NCBI GenBank assembly: GCA_031260345.1
Contig: JAIRKA010000027.1
Coordinates: forward strand, 1-39,078
Length of the DNA stretch: 39,078 nt
Direction: 5' to 3'
Source of the DNA: Methanosarcinales archaeon
GTDB lineage: Archaea; Halobacteriota; Methanosarcinia; Methanosarcinales; Methanosarcinaceae
Part shown: positions 9,821-17,914 of the stretch, piece after piece
Numbering within the stretch: position 1 is the stretch's first letter
How the letters are laid out: each line of letters begins with the position of its first letter
Made by a program: the position numbers and the translations under genes
The notes under the pieces: model-generated
The model's input: the letters and a program-made list of their open reading frames with translations, nothing else
Told to the model about the DNA's origin: nothing
The model's database searches: none

Positions 9821-9864
9821 TTGGAGCTGCGCTCCGAGTTTGACCGATCCTTCGGACCGATCAA
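9821..9864. repeat. Mosaic intergenic repeat, modules D-A reversed
   Basis: A D hairpin (ttggagctgcgctccgag) is followed by a perfect A hairpin in reverse orientation (gaccgatcc-ttc-ggaccgatc). Located downstream of fecE and just beyond the minus-strand terminator. Confidence 0.65.
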
Positions 9865-9909
9865 AAAAAGAAAAAAGGCGACGCATGAATAACAATCATG
9901 TGCCGCCTT
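9863..9909 (-). terminator. Strong minus-strand terminator in gene-free gap
   Basis: On the minus strand a 14-base-pair stem (aaggcggcacatga paired with tcatgcgtcgcctt, one mismatch and one wobble, seven-base loop) runs into a T-rich tract interrupted by one C. No minus-strand protein gene lies upstream, so it implies another minus-strand transcript. Confidence 0.6.
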
Positions 9910-9957
9910 CCTTACGGGGTTGGTTTATAGGTTTTGGTTTATTCGTTCTTTTGTTTT

Positions 9958-10002
9958 TGACCGGTTCCGTAGGAAACGGTCAACTCAGAGCGCAGCTCTG
10001 AG
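9958..10002. repeat. Mosaic intergenic repeat, modules A-D
   Basis: A module gaccggttccgtaggaaacg followed by a perfect D hairpin ctcagagc-gca-gctctgag. This A-D order and spacing is repeated at 22244, 24982 and 37856. Confidence 0.7.
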
Positions 10003-10313
10003 GGGTTTTTGTTTTTAATTGGTTACAGGATTGGGGTTTACTATTGTATCAGTCTATTTTTGAGGGGGATAAACTGAAACAGTTTTTGGGTTATGCTTTC
10101 AGCAATTAAAATCAAGCGAGGCTTGATTCCGATCTCCGGCAGACATTTCGGAGGTTAAACCGAAAAACTGCCGAGACCGGAAGCAAACAATATTGATCGA
10201 TTTCACACGACAATCAATTTGCTTGGTTTACTTTTATCTGTTTTCACTTTTATTTGGTCGTTTTTCAAATGGTTGTTTTTGCAGGTTGTTTGTTTTTATA
10301 GGTGGTTTCGCTT

Positions 10314-10345
10314 TTGTAAACCATTTTTTAGTCAGTGGTTTACAA
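10314..10345. promoter_or_regulatory. Perfect 10-bp inverted repeat TTGTAAACCA / TGGTTTACAA
   Basis: Two perfectly complementary ten-base arms are separated by 12 bases. It begins where a minus-strand transcript from the TATA at 10367-10375 would start, the usual place for an archaeal repressor operator; it could instead be the 5' hairpin of the RNA. A related dyad with the same TGTAAAC core lies at 10479-10507. Confidence 0.5.
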
Positions 10346-10363
10346 TATGCAAAAAGCATTAAA

Positions 10364-10382
10364 TAGTATTTATATGTTTTGG
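10364..10382 (-). promoter_or_regulatory. Minus-strand BRE/TATA promoter of candidate RNA
   Basis: The minus strand reads ccaaaacatataaatac, a close match to the archaeal BRE plus TATA pattern, about 26 bases before the dyad. No minus-strand protein gene is available to use it. Confidence 0.5.
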
Positions 10383-10478
10383 CTCAATTATTTTTTTGTT
10401 AAAATTTTCGGCAGTATTGCTTCATTTATTCCGAAAGAGAATGTCTTATGAAATATTCGGCTTTTATTCAGCTACCAT

Positions 10479-10507
10479 TGTAAACTTTTTTAAAAACTTA
10501 GTTTACA
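10479..10507. promoter_or_regulatory. Second TGTAAAC dyad, upstream of radical SAM promoter
   Basis: The arms TGTAAACT and AGTTTACA are perfect inverted repeats with a 13-base spacer. A TATA element (tttatataaaca, 10528-10539) lies 20 bases downstream in the plus direction, so a protein bound here could act on the radical SAM transcript. The half-site matches that of the dyad at 10314-10345. Confidence 0.45.
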
Positions 10508-10690
10508 TTAATCGCACTAATGATTGATTTTATATAAACACTGCGGATTGTTTGAAAAAAATAAACTTTTAAAAGATCAATTCAAAAAGTGAAAAACCAT
10601 TGAGGCTTTCGACAGATGCTGCTTTTTAGAATCATAAAATTTAAATGATTATAACGAATTAGAACTCTCAATCAATCAAAAGCAAAAAAT

Positions 10691-11704
10691 ATGACGAAAA
10701 TGTTTCCCGAGATTCCGATGACAGCAGAAATCAAAGCGTTTTTGCTTTCGATCGGAACCGCTGATGTTGAAGATGAAAATATGGTGATGCCGACATTGAA
10801 ATCAACGGCGGGGCCAAGCGCGGGAAGCGCAGGCTCTGTTTTTATAGCGTCGGGCGGCAAACGCGTTCGGCTGAATTTAGACAAGAAATCACCGATTAAA
10901 ATCCGAAAAACGGCGGAAGCCGATGAGATTGCCGTTTATTATTCGGAAAAATTGATCGTCACCGGAATGATCGAACCCGCTTTGGCGCATTGTCCCGAGC
11001 AGGCTTACATCAATTTGTCCGAAAAATGCATTTTTGACTGCAAATACTGCTCCGTTCCGATTCTTCAAGGGCGTACAAAAACGAAAGAAGAAACTTTGGA
11101 AATCATTCAAAACGCTTTCGATAAAGGAAATGTTAAAGCAATTTCAATTACATCCGGCGTTGAAAACACACCGGAGGGCGAACTTGAGCGCGTTTTGAAT
11201 CTGATGCCTGAACTCAAAAAATACAATGTTCCGGTCGGCATTTCCATTTATGCGGCTCCCGGCGGCGCCCGAAAACTAAAAGAAGCCGGCGCATCGGAAG
11301 TGAAGTACAACATCGAAGTTGCCGATTCCGAAATATTTAAAAAAGTTTGCCCGGGACTTTCCCAAGCAAATGTTTTTATCGAACTCGAAGACGCTGTTCA
11401 CTTTTTCGGCCGCGGCAAAGTTTTCAGCAACGTCATCGTCGGTCTCGGCGAAACCGACGAAAACGTCGAGCAAGTGATTGAAAAACTCGCCGAAATCGGA
11501 GTGATTGCCTGCATCCGCCCGATATATGAAAATGCGCTTCGAAAAGGCGAATGCGATATGGAGCGCCCGTCTGAAGCCAGGCTTTTGAAATTATACGAAA
11601 TGCAGAAAAGAATTTCCAAAAAATATGATCTGCATCCGGAAAAAGCCGAAACGATGTGCTCACTTTGTTCGGGATGCGATATGGTTCCCGGAAAGGATGA
11701 CTGA
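10691..11704 (+). CDS. Radical SAM protein of unknown specific function
   Basis: A 337-residue radical S-adenosylmethionine enzyme. The 4Fe-4S cluster motif CIFDCKYC (CxxxCxxC) lies near residue 114, followed by a TIM-barrel-like region with a Gly-rich SITSGVENTPEGE strand and GLGETDENVEQV (~residue 250), as in biotin-synthase-like and related members. The C-terminus has a second Cys cluster CSLCSGC that may bind an auxiliary cluster or zinc. Substrate is not evident. The ATG at 10691 has no clear ribosome site; ATG at 10718 is an alternative start. A TATA element about 155 bases upstream predicts a leader of about 130 bases. Confidence 0.85.
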   Translation: MTKMFPEIPMTAEIKAFLLSIGTADVEDENMVMPTLKSTAGPSAGSAGSVFIASGGKRVRLNLDKKSPIKIRKTAEADEIAVYYSEKLIVTGMIEPALAHCPEQAYINLSEKCIFDCKYCSVPILQGRTKTKEETLEIIQNAFDKGNVKAISITSGVENTPEGELERVLNLMPELKKYNVPVGISIYAAPGGARKLKEAGASEVKYNIEVADSEIFKKVCPGLSQANVFIELEDAVHFFGRGKVFSNVIVGLGETDENVEQVIEKLAEIGVIACIRPIYENALRKGECDMERPSEARLLKLYEMQKRISKKYDLHPEKAETMCSLCSGCDMVPGKDD

Positions 11705-11783
11705 TTTTAAAAATCAATTAAAGTTTTGTTTTTTTAAAAAATAAAGAAAAGGGGAAATGCGTTTAAATCGAGGAATAATGAAA

Positions 11784-11832
11784 AATGGTGCATCTCGCAT
11801 GCGGCGGCAACCACAAAAATAGCCCTCCTCCG
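11784..11832. repeat. Mosaic intergenic repeat, short B remnant
   Basis: The sequence gcatctcgcatgcggcggca followed by gccctcctccgc is the head and tail of module B without the central hairpin. It ends eight bases before the stop codon of the first ADH synthase gene. Confidence 0.5.
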
Positions 11833-11839
11833 CTTTTTC

Positions 11840-12634
11840 TTACACGATCTTGAACGCCTCTTCCGCAGAAAAACCGCCGTGAACAACAGCACTGATTCTT
11901 TTTGTCGTGCGCGTCGGGTCTTCGGATTGGAAGACGTTTCTGCCGATTGCGACGCCTTTGCCGCCGGCTTCAAGCGAATCCGCAATCATCTGCAAAAGGT
12001 CCAATTCGGATTCCATATGCGGGCCGCCGGCAATGATCACCGGAATCGGCGTTCCTTGAACGACTTCCCTGAAAGAGTCAATGTCGCCGGTGTAATTGGT
12101 TTTAACAATATCCGCGCCGAGCTCCGCAGCCAAGCGGGCGGCGTGCGCAACAACACCTTTTTCGAATTCGGAAATAATCTTCGGGCCGCGCGGGTAAACC
12201 ATCGCCAAAAGCGGCATGCCCCACTCATCACACTTCTGAGCGACGCGGCCGAAATCCTGAAGCATTTCAGGCTCGTCTTCCGCGCCGACATTAATGTGAA
12301 TTGAAACGGCATCGGCGCCGACTTTAATGGCTTCTTCGACGGTTGTGACCAGCACTTTGCGGTTGGAATTCGGACCGATAGAAGTGGAAGCGGAAAGATG
12401 AATGATTAAACCGACGTCGTTTCCGTATTTTCTGTGGCCGTGTTTGGCAAGACCCATATGACCGAGCACCGCGTTCGCGCCGCCGAGCGCAACTCTGTCA
12501 ACAGCTTCGGGCAGATTTGTCAGACCTTTAATCGGTCCGACACCGACACCGTGGTCCATCGGCGCAATAATTGTTCGGCCGGTATCTCTTTTAATAAATC
12601 TTTCCATACGAATGGACTTTCCGATCATGCTCAT
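11840..12634 (-). CDS. 2-amino-3,7-dideoxy-D-threo-hept-6-ulosonate (ADH) synthase, copy 1
   Basis: A class I aldolase-family enzyme (DeoC/FbaB-like, MJ0400 type). It starts the archaeal route to 3-dehydroquinate and aromatic amino acids by joining L-aspartate semialdehyde to a 6-deoxy-5-ketofructose phosphate. The 264-residue TIM barrel has the early active-site block [11 protein letters not shown] (~22-32) and the Schiff-base lysine in [12 protein letters not shown] (~180). The start ATG follows AAAGGA about ten bases away. A second copy lies immediately upstream on the same strand (12958-13752) with about 94% identical protein. The archaeal class I fructose-bisphosphate aldolase is a related alternative, but the [19 protein letters not shown] segment fits ADH synthase. 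Confidence 0.9.
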   Translation of the reverse strand: MSMIGKSIRMERFIKRDTGRTIIAPMDHGVGVGPIKGLTNLPEAVDRVALGGANAVLGHMGLAKHGHRKYGNDVGLIIHLSASTSIGPNSNRKVLVTTVEEAIKVGADAVSIHINVGAEDEPEMLQDFGRVAQKCDEWGMPLLAMVYPRGPKIISEFEKGVVAHAARLAAELGADIVKTNYTGDIDSFREVVQGTPIPVIIAGGPHMESELDLLQMIADSLEAGGKGVAIGRNVFQSEDPTRTTKRISAVVHGGFSAEEAFKIV

Positions 12635-12849
12635 ACTAAGAATTCCTTTGGTTTATTGAATATATGTTGAAATTTTGAATCATGTTATAGAAGAACGAAT
12701 TTTAGATAATTCTAATTGTATTTAAAGATTTTAAAACAGAAAATAAAACCAAAAATGTCATTAAAAATGGAGAAAAGGATGGATGGTTTTTAAAAAGTTA
12801 ATGTGCAAAATTATGATGCTGTTTTCAAGCATTTAAATAAAAATGGAGT

Positions 12850-12945
12850 GAATCGCGCGCGGCGGCAGCGAAGACCGTTCGCCGCTTCGCGCCGCCCGGA
12901 CTCCAAAAGTCGCGTAAGCGACTTTTCAACAAACATCACCCTCCA
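12850..12945. repeat. Mosaic intergenic repeat, B module between the ADH synthase copies
   Basis: A B module with gcgcgcggcggcagcgaaga at its head, then a nine-base-pair hairpin (aaaagtcgc-gtaa-gcgactttt) and caacaaacatcaccctcc. It lies 3' of the second copy and resembles the remnant 3' of the first copy (11784-11832), so the duplication may have included the flank. Confidence 0.65.
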
Positions 12946-12957
12946 AAAAAAAAGTTT

Positions 12958-13752
12958 TCACTTGATCTTAAACGCCTCTTCCGCAGAAAAACCGCCATGT
13001 ACAACAGCACTGATTCTCTTTGTCGTGCGCATCGGGTCTTCGGACTGGAAGACATTTCTGCCGATTGCAACGCCTTTGCCGCCGACTTCAAGCGAATCCG
13101 CAATCATCTGCAAAAGATCCAATTCGGAATCCAGATGCGGACCGCCGGCAATGATCACCGGAATCGGCGTTCCTTGAACGACTTCCCTGAAAGAGTCAAT
13201 ATCGCCGGTGTAATTGGTTTTAACAATATCCGCGCCGAGCTCCGCAGCCAAGCGGGCGGCGTGCGCAACAACGCTTTTTTCGAATTCGGAAATAATCTTC
13301 GGGCCGCGCGGGTAAACCATCGCCAAAAGCGGCATGCCCCATTCATCACATTTTTGAGCGACATGGCCGAAATCCTGAAGCATTTCAGGCTCGTCTTCCG
13401 CGCCGACATTAATATGAATTGAAACGGCATCAGCGCCGACTTTAATGGCTTCTTCAACGGTTGTAACCAGCACTTTGCGGTTGGAATTCGGACCGATAGA
13501 AGTGGAGGCGGAAAGGTGAATGATTAAACCGACGTCGTTTCCGTATTTTCTGTGGCCGTGTTTGGCAAGACCGATATGAGTGATGACTGCGTTTGCGCCG
13601 CCGAGCGCAACTTTGTTAACCGCTTCGGGCATGTTTGTCAGACCCTTAATCGGTCCGACACCGACACCGTGGTCCATCGGCGCGATAATTGTTCGGCCGG
13701 TATCTCTCTTAACAAATCTTTCCATACGAATGGATTTTCCGATTATGCTCAT
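12958..13752 (-). CDS. ADH synthase, copy 2 (tandem duplicate)
   Basis: Same length (264 residues), same active-site blocks and same catalytic lysine segment as copy 1. I count about 15 residue differences, mostly near the N-terminus (such as the GHM/THI segment) and the C-terminus (final FKIV versus FKIK). Residues 65-130 are identical and the DNA there is nearly so. The start is the ATG at 13752, with AAGGA about nine bases upstream; a TTG two codons earlier is in frame. Either a recent duplication or an older pair under gene conversion. No change would obviously alter catalysis. Confidence 0.9.
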   Translation of the reverse strand: MSIIGKSIRMERFVKRDTGRTIIAPMDHGVGVGPIKGLTNMPEAVNKVALGGANAVITHIGLAKHGHRKYGNDVGLIIHLSASTSIGPNSNRKVLVTTVEEAIKVGADAVSIHINVGAEDEPEMLQDFGHVAQKCDEWGMPLLAMVYPRGPKIISEFEKSVVAHAARLAAELGADIVKTNYTGDIDSFREVVQGTPIPVIIAGGPHLDSELDLLQMIADSLEVGGKGVAIGRNVFQSEDPMRTTKRISAVVHGGFSAEEAFKIK

Positions 13753-13871
13753 GCTCAAAATTCCTTGATTCTATTTGGTGTACAATTACTTTGATGTATT
13801 ATGTATGCTATGTCAAAACATGACATAGTATATAATTTTATTGACACATGCTTGATTGAGAGACAGAAAAT

Positions 13872-13903
13872 AAAAAACGGCAATTTCTCAAATGAAACTG
13901 CCG
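13872..13903 (-). terminator. Terminator of surface protein 1
   Basis: On the minus strand a ten-base-pair stem (cggcagtttc / gaaattgccg, one wobble) with a six-base loop is followed by six T. Nearly the same hairpin ends the paralogous gene at 25712-25744. Confidence 0.7.
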
Positions 13904-13937
13904 CTGGTTATTTTTCAGAAACCTTTTTCGTCACTGA

Positions 13938-16313
13938 TTATTTTTCTTCTTCCGCTTCTTCCCATCTTCTGTAACAGAAAACGGCAACCCCGACCATGAA
14001 GAAAAGAATAACGACTGAAACTCCCGGACCGGGACCGGGAGCCGGCGGTTCGGTTCCGTTGTCCGTGCCGTTGCCGGGCGGAGTACCGTTACCGGGTGGG
14101 GTGCCGTTGCCGGGCGGAACAACAGTTCCATTGCCTGTGCCGTTGCCTCCGCCGCCCGTGCTGCCATTTTCAGGCGTCCACTGAGCATATAAGGTGATAT
14201 TGGAAGTCATTAAACGTACATCTCCCGACTGATATAATCCTCCGGGAGCCCTGAGATCAGGCCCTCCTCTGGTGTTATTCAGACCGAAAAATGAAGCGAT
14301 TTTGTCCAAAAGAGCTGAAATAAAATTAGGAGTTCTCGTTTGAGTATCTCCCGGCAAATATCTCGTATCTTTTTCTGTACTCCAGCCCCTGAAAGTATGG
14401 CCTGCCTTTGTCAAATCGCCCGAATCGAGAATTGTCGCGTTTTCCTCTAAAAGATAAATCCTTGAATCAGCGGGCACGCTGCCTGCCGTATGGCCGTTGC
14501 CGTCATAAACGACAAAATATTTCGGAATTAAATACGTGGCATCAGCAACAATATCTGCTTGCCCGAGAACAGGATCTGCGCTCCACCTATGAACAGGCAG
14601 CAGGAATTTGCCGTAAGAATTCAAAATCCAAATGTTTGTATTAAACGCTGACCAAGCAGAATTCGTCGGATAAGATCTCCAAACTTGTTCGGAAGTAACG
14701 ATGACCGCTTCGGTGATGTTTGTAAGGGTTCCGATCTCACCGTTTACGGAGATGTTGATCCAAACAGACAAGTTATCTACAGTTCCGTTACTGATAGAGC
14801 CGATATCTGAGTGAGTATTCGTTGTTCCGTTAACAAATTCATTTAAAGCCATACTGTTGCGGATTGTGCTGCTGCTCAGAAGGGCTACAAAGCCGCCAAC
14901 CCAACTATTTCCTTCCACATCGCCTGTAACATAACTGTTTGAAATAGCTGCATTATAAACTTCGCCTGCAAAACCGCCGACCCAACCGTTTCCTGTTACA
15001 TTTGCCGCAGCATAACTGTTTGAAAGAGTTGAACTGTTATTTATCTGGCCTACAAAACCGCCAACCCGGTTATTTCCTGTTACATTCGTTACCGCAGAGG
15101 AGTTTGAAACAGTTGCATTATTCATAGAACCTGCAAAACCGCCGGCATAATCAGCGCCTCCTTCAACATTACCGACCACGGAAGAGTCTGAAATAATTGA
15201 ATTGCTGTGTATCCCGCCTGTAAAGCCGCCGACATATTGACTCCCGTTTGTATTGCCGATCACAAAAGAGTTTGAAACGGTTGAATTATTATTTATTCCG
15301 CCCGCAAAGCCGCCGATATACAAAGTCCCGCTTATATTACCGACTACGGAAGAGTTTGAAACAGTTGACCTGCCGGTAGCTGAATAACTCTCTATTTCGC
15401 CTGCAAAACCGCCGACCCATCCGATTCCTGAAACATCTCCTGCAACGGCGGCGTCTGAAACAGTTGAATTAATCATTTGACCTACAAAGCCGCCGACACC
15501 TATGTTCCCGCTTGTATTGCCGGTCACGGAGGAGTTTGAAACAGTTGAATTATTATTCATTGAGCCTGCAAAACCGCCGGTAACATTGTCTCCTGAAATA
15601 GTTCCCACAACGGCGGAGTCTGAAATAGTCGAATTATGAAGCATTTCACTTACAAAACCGCCGACAAATTGATCCCCGCTTATATTACCGACCACGGAAG
15701 AGTTTGAAATTGTTGAACTGCTGTTCACTAAACCTGCAAAACCGCCGATGAACTGAGCCCCGCTTGCATTACCGGTCACGGAAGAGTTTGAAATTGTTGA
15801 ACTGCTGTTCACCGAACCTGCAAAACCGCCAATATAACCGATGCCTTCAACATTTCCCATAACAGAAATGTTATCAAAAGTCGTATTGTGTGCATAACCT
15901 GCAATAACACCGACGTTGCTATAGCCTCTAACGCTTGCATTTTCAAGTGTTAAATTGGTAATCGCAGCATCTCTTGTCGCTCTAAACAGACCAACGCCCG
16001 ATAACGTTGAGTTGATTGTCAAATTTGAAATTGTGTACCCGTTTCCATCCAATTGACCTGTAAACGGAGTTGCGTTAGATCCAAGCGGCGCCCATTCCGA
16101 CGTCAGCGTAATATTCCCGCCCAAAATGAAGTTTCCACCAAGATTGGAAGCGATGGCCCTTAAATCAGCTTCATTGTTAATGATTACAGGATCAGCCGCA
16201 TTTACACTTCCGGCAAATGAAAACAAGACCAACAATGATACAAAAATCAGAAAAGAATATTTTATAAAACAATGAGCATTCAAATTCGATTGAAGTGAGT
16301 GATTCAATGTCAT
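13938..16313 (-). CDS. GLUG-repeat surface protein 1 with InlB-type repeat and C-terminal anchor
   Basis: A 791-residue secreted, membrane-anchored adhesin-like protein. A signal peptide (FIKYSFLIFVSLLVLFSFAGSVNA, residues ~17-40) is followed by about 15 degenerate repeats of roughly 25-30 residues of the GLUG type (VGGFAG...STVSNSSVVGNISG), expected to form a beta-solenoid. Near residues 610-700 an InlB-type beta-grasp repeat follows (VYDGNGHTAGSVP, FRGWSTEKDTRYLPGD, ITLYAQWT). A linker of PPGNGT units precedes a membrane helix (VSVVILFFMVGVAVFCY) and an acidic tail EEAEEEK. GGAG lies eight bases before the ATG at 16313; a closer upstream ATG would leave no spacing. Many NxS/T sites suggest glycosylation. 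Paralogue at 25782-28193. Confidence 0.88.
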   Translation of the reverse strand: MTLNHSLQSNLNAHCFIKYSFLIFVSLLVLFSFAGSVNAADPVIINNEADLRAIASNLGGNFILGGNITLTSEWAPLGSNATPFTGQLDGNGYTISNLTINSTLSGVGLFRATRDAAITNLTLENASVRGYSNVGVIAGYAHNTTFDNISVMGNVEGIGYIGGFAGSVNSSSTISNSSVTGNASGAQFIGGFAGLVNSSSTISNSSVVGNISGDQFVGGFVSEMLHNSTISDSAVVGTISGDNVTGGFAGSMNNNSTVSNSSVTGNTSGNIGVGGFVGQMINSTVSDAAVAGDVSGIGWVGGFAGEIESYSATGRSTVSNSSVVGNISGTLYIGGFAGGINNNSTVSNSFVIGNTNGSQYVGGFTGGIHSNSIISDSSVVGNVEGGADYAGGFAGSMNNATVSNSSAVTNVTGNNRVGGFVGQINNSSTLSNSYAAANVTGNGWVGGFAGEVYNAAISNSYVTGDVEGNSWVGGFVALLSSSTIRNSMALNEFVNGTTNTHSDIGSISNGTVDNLSVWINISVNGEIGTLTNITEAVIVTSEQVWRSYPTNSAWSAFNTNIWILNSYGKFLLPVHRWSADPVLGQADIVADATYLIPKYFVVYDGNGHTAGSVPADSRIYLLEENATILDSGDLTKAGHTFRGWSTEKDTRYLPGDTQTRTPNFISALLDKIASFFGLNNTRGGPDLRAPGGLYQSGDVRLMTSNITLYAQWTPENGSTGGGGNGTGNGTVVPPGNGTPPGNGTPPGNGTDNGTEPPAPGPGPGVSVVILFFMVGVAVFCYRRWEEAEEEK
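14050..14160. repeat. 18-bp minisatellite encoding PPGNGT
   Basis: Successive units of the type ccgttgccgggcgga plus three bases encode the Pro/Gly/Asn/Thr linker of surface protein 1. Such units can expand or contract by slippage and so change linker length. Confidence 0.55.
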
Positions 16314-16577
16314 AGGCATTTCTCCAAAGAATGATTTTTAAAATTATTGTTCATAACTATATGACGTGTCGAACGATTTTGATTTGTATTCGAATGTGAG
16401 AGCAAAACCACAACATAATAAGCTACAGAAAATGATAATATTTTTAATAATACAAATCATAAACATTAAAGAATACCATATACATTAAAAATATATATAA
16501 ATTGTTATTTTTTATTATTTTATTTTTTATCTTCAATCGAAAAGTAAAAATTAGAAGAAGGTAGGCGTCCGCCTATT
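16314..16577. other. AT-rich gap with promoter of surface protein 1
   Basis: Very AT-rich. On the minus strand a TATA-like tttatatatattttt run lies at about 16488-16502, some 175 bases before the start codon, which would give a long leader. No gene seen. Confidence 0.4.
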
Positions 16578-17894
16578 TTATCGGAGAATAGGCACTTCTC
16601 CACTGGAGACAGGCATTAAAAAATCAATAATTTTTTGGCAAAACTTTTCTTTCGGGAATAAATCCTCTCGACCCAAAACAAGAAGCCTGTCCTCTAAGAG
16701 ATCGCCCAGATCGGCACCCACTTCCGCCGTATTTTCCCCATTCATGAATGTCACTAAAATTGCTTTAGAATCGTCGCCTGCAATTTGTTTTGTGCGGTGA
16801 AGAATTTCAAAACCTTTGGATTTGCACAAACTCTGCGTTTTGTCGGTCGTACACGAAATTCCGAAGAATGCATATCCTTTAATCATCGCGGCATCCATTT
16901 CAAAATTTTTTGTCGCCGATTGAATCATAATATTGAGGTCAAGAGATGAAATCAGTCCTTTCTCAAACAGATTTTCTCTCAAAACCAAATAAACATATTT
17001 TTCAAACCATCTGCCGACCATGTATTTTCGGGTTTCAGCCAGCTTATCCGTTTGTTTATTGCTGACTTCTGTTTTTAAATAATATTCACCGTTTTGTTCT
17101 TCCAACACCGAATAGTCGGGCATTTCCTTGCAAATTTTCAAAAACACTGTTTTTTCAAGAATTTTTGAAATCGGAAACTCCGGCGGCAGCAAATCACTCA
17201 GCTGAGCTTTGCCGGCGGCCGGAACCATTTTTTTGGAATCCGGATAAACATCAAAGAAATATTCCAGCCACTTCAAATAATCCTCAAAGTTACTCTGTTC
17301 TTGGAGTGCATCTAAAAATTCTTTGAAAAATTCAACGGAGAAAACAGAACCGCTCTGCTCTTCAGCCGGTATGATGCCGTAACCGTGAAGTTCAAAGAGG
17401 TCGGCAAAATCAATTTCAACTTTATCGCCTAAGAAAACAGATTCAACCGGCTCTTCAATTCCCGAATACTCTTTGAGCCTGTTTCTGCGGGAATCGTAAT
17501 AAGAAAAAGAGATATGGCTGCCGAAAAAATCTTTAAACATTTCATAAGAGTGAAACGCCATTTCTTTTGTACCGCCCGAATAATCCAAATGGACATTTTT
17601 CAAGTTTTGTGAATCGGATAAAAGATTTCGAACATCCGTATGAATCGAAAAAGAATCCTTAATGCGGATGCCGTGAAGAAGAATTTGAACATTGCCTGCT
17701 TTTTTATCTAAAACCGATTTGAGATGAATGGCAAAGGGTTCCGTGCTTTGAATATTATTGACAGCGTCTTCCGCCGAATGTATGAAATGAATTGTTTTTA
17801 AGCTCTCTTGGCTTTTAAGAAAAAAATCAGCGACAACATAATTGGAAACAGGATCTGTTCCGACCGTAAGATAGAGATGTTCAATTGTTTTCAT
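16578..17894 (-). CDS. CARF-domain nuclease, Card1/Can2-like (DUF1887-type), orphan
   Basis: A 438-residue protein with an N-terminal CARF domain, the sensor of cyclic oligoadenylates made by type III CRISPR complexes. LYLTVGTDPVSN (8-19) and LDYSGGTKEMAF (103-114) match the two ligand-loop motifs. The C-terminus has the shape of a PD-(D/E)xK nuclease: Glu297 in GRWFEKYVYLVL, Asp334 in FEMDAAM, then FFGISCTTDK (343-352). At the place of the usual SCK or ECK lysine there is Thr349, so activity is uncertain unless a lysine from CKSK supplies it. ATG 17894 was chosen; the frame opens 21 codons earlier, overlapping the neighbour. It lies 20 bases downstream of the nucleotidyltransferase-like gene. 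No CRISPR array or cas gene is in the window. Confidence 0.75.
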   Translation of the reverse strand: MKTIEHLYLTVGTDPVSNYVVADFFLKSQESLKTIHFIHSAEDAVNNIQSTEPFAIHLKSVLDKKAGNVQILLHGIRIKDSFSIHTDVRNLLSDSQNLKNVHLDYSGGTKEMAFHSYEMFKDFFGSHISFSYYDSRRNRLKEYSGIEEPVESVFLGDKVEIDFADLFELHGYGIIPAEEQSGSVFSVEFFKEFLDALQEQSNFEDYLKWLEYFFDVYPDSKKMVPAAGKAQLSDLLPPEFPISKILEKTVFLKICKEMPDYSVLEEQNGEYYLKTEVSNKQTDKLAETRKYMVGRWFEKYVYLVLRENLFEKGLISSLDLNIMIQSATKNFEMDAAMIKGYAFFGISCTTDKTQSLCKSKGFEILHRTKQIAGDDSKAILVTFMNGENTAEVGADLGDLLEDRLLVLGREDLFPKEKFCQKIIDFLMPVSSGEVPILR

Positions 17895-17914
17895 GATGGA
17901 GCGATCCTTTCTGT

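Larger units (their letters stand above)
9863..10345 (-). ncRNA. Candidate structured non-coding RNA
   Basis: A minus-strand TATA element at 10367-10375 (atataaata preceded by an A-rich BRE-like ccaaaac) predicts initiation near 10345. Transcription would then run about 480 bases to the hairpin and T-run at 9863-9909. Between them no supported ORF exists. The minus strand is rich in A and C outside paired segments and holds successive hairpins: 10314-10345, 10127-10182 (outer stem ttccggtctcggcag, inner stem tttcgg/ccgaaa), 10111-10127 (atcaagc-ctc-gcttgat) and 10072-10086 (aaactg/cagttt). An A-D repeat pair at 9958-10002 is also inside. It does not resemble RNase P, SRP or 7S RNA. All evidence is sequence-based; transcription is inferred. 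Confidence 0.42.

Noticed and set aside
14800-15900. Regular spaced repeats looking like a CRISPR array
   Set aside because: The periodicity is degenerate, in frame and encodes the GLUG solenoid of surface protein 1; repeats are not identical and spacers are not unique.
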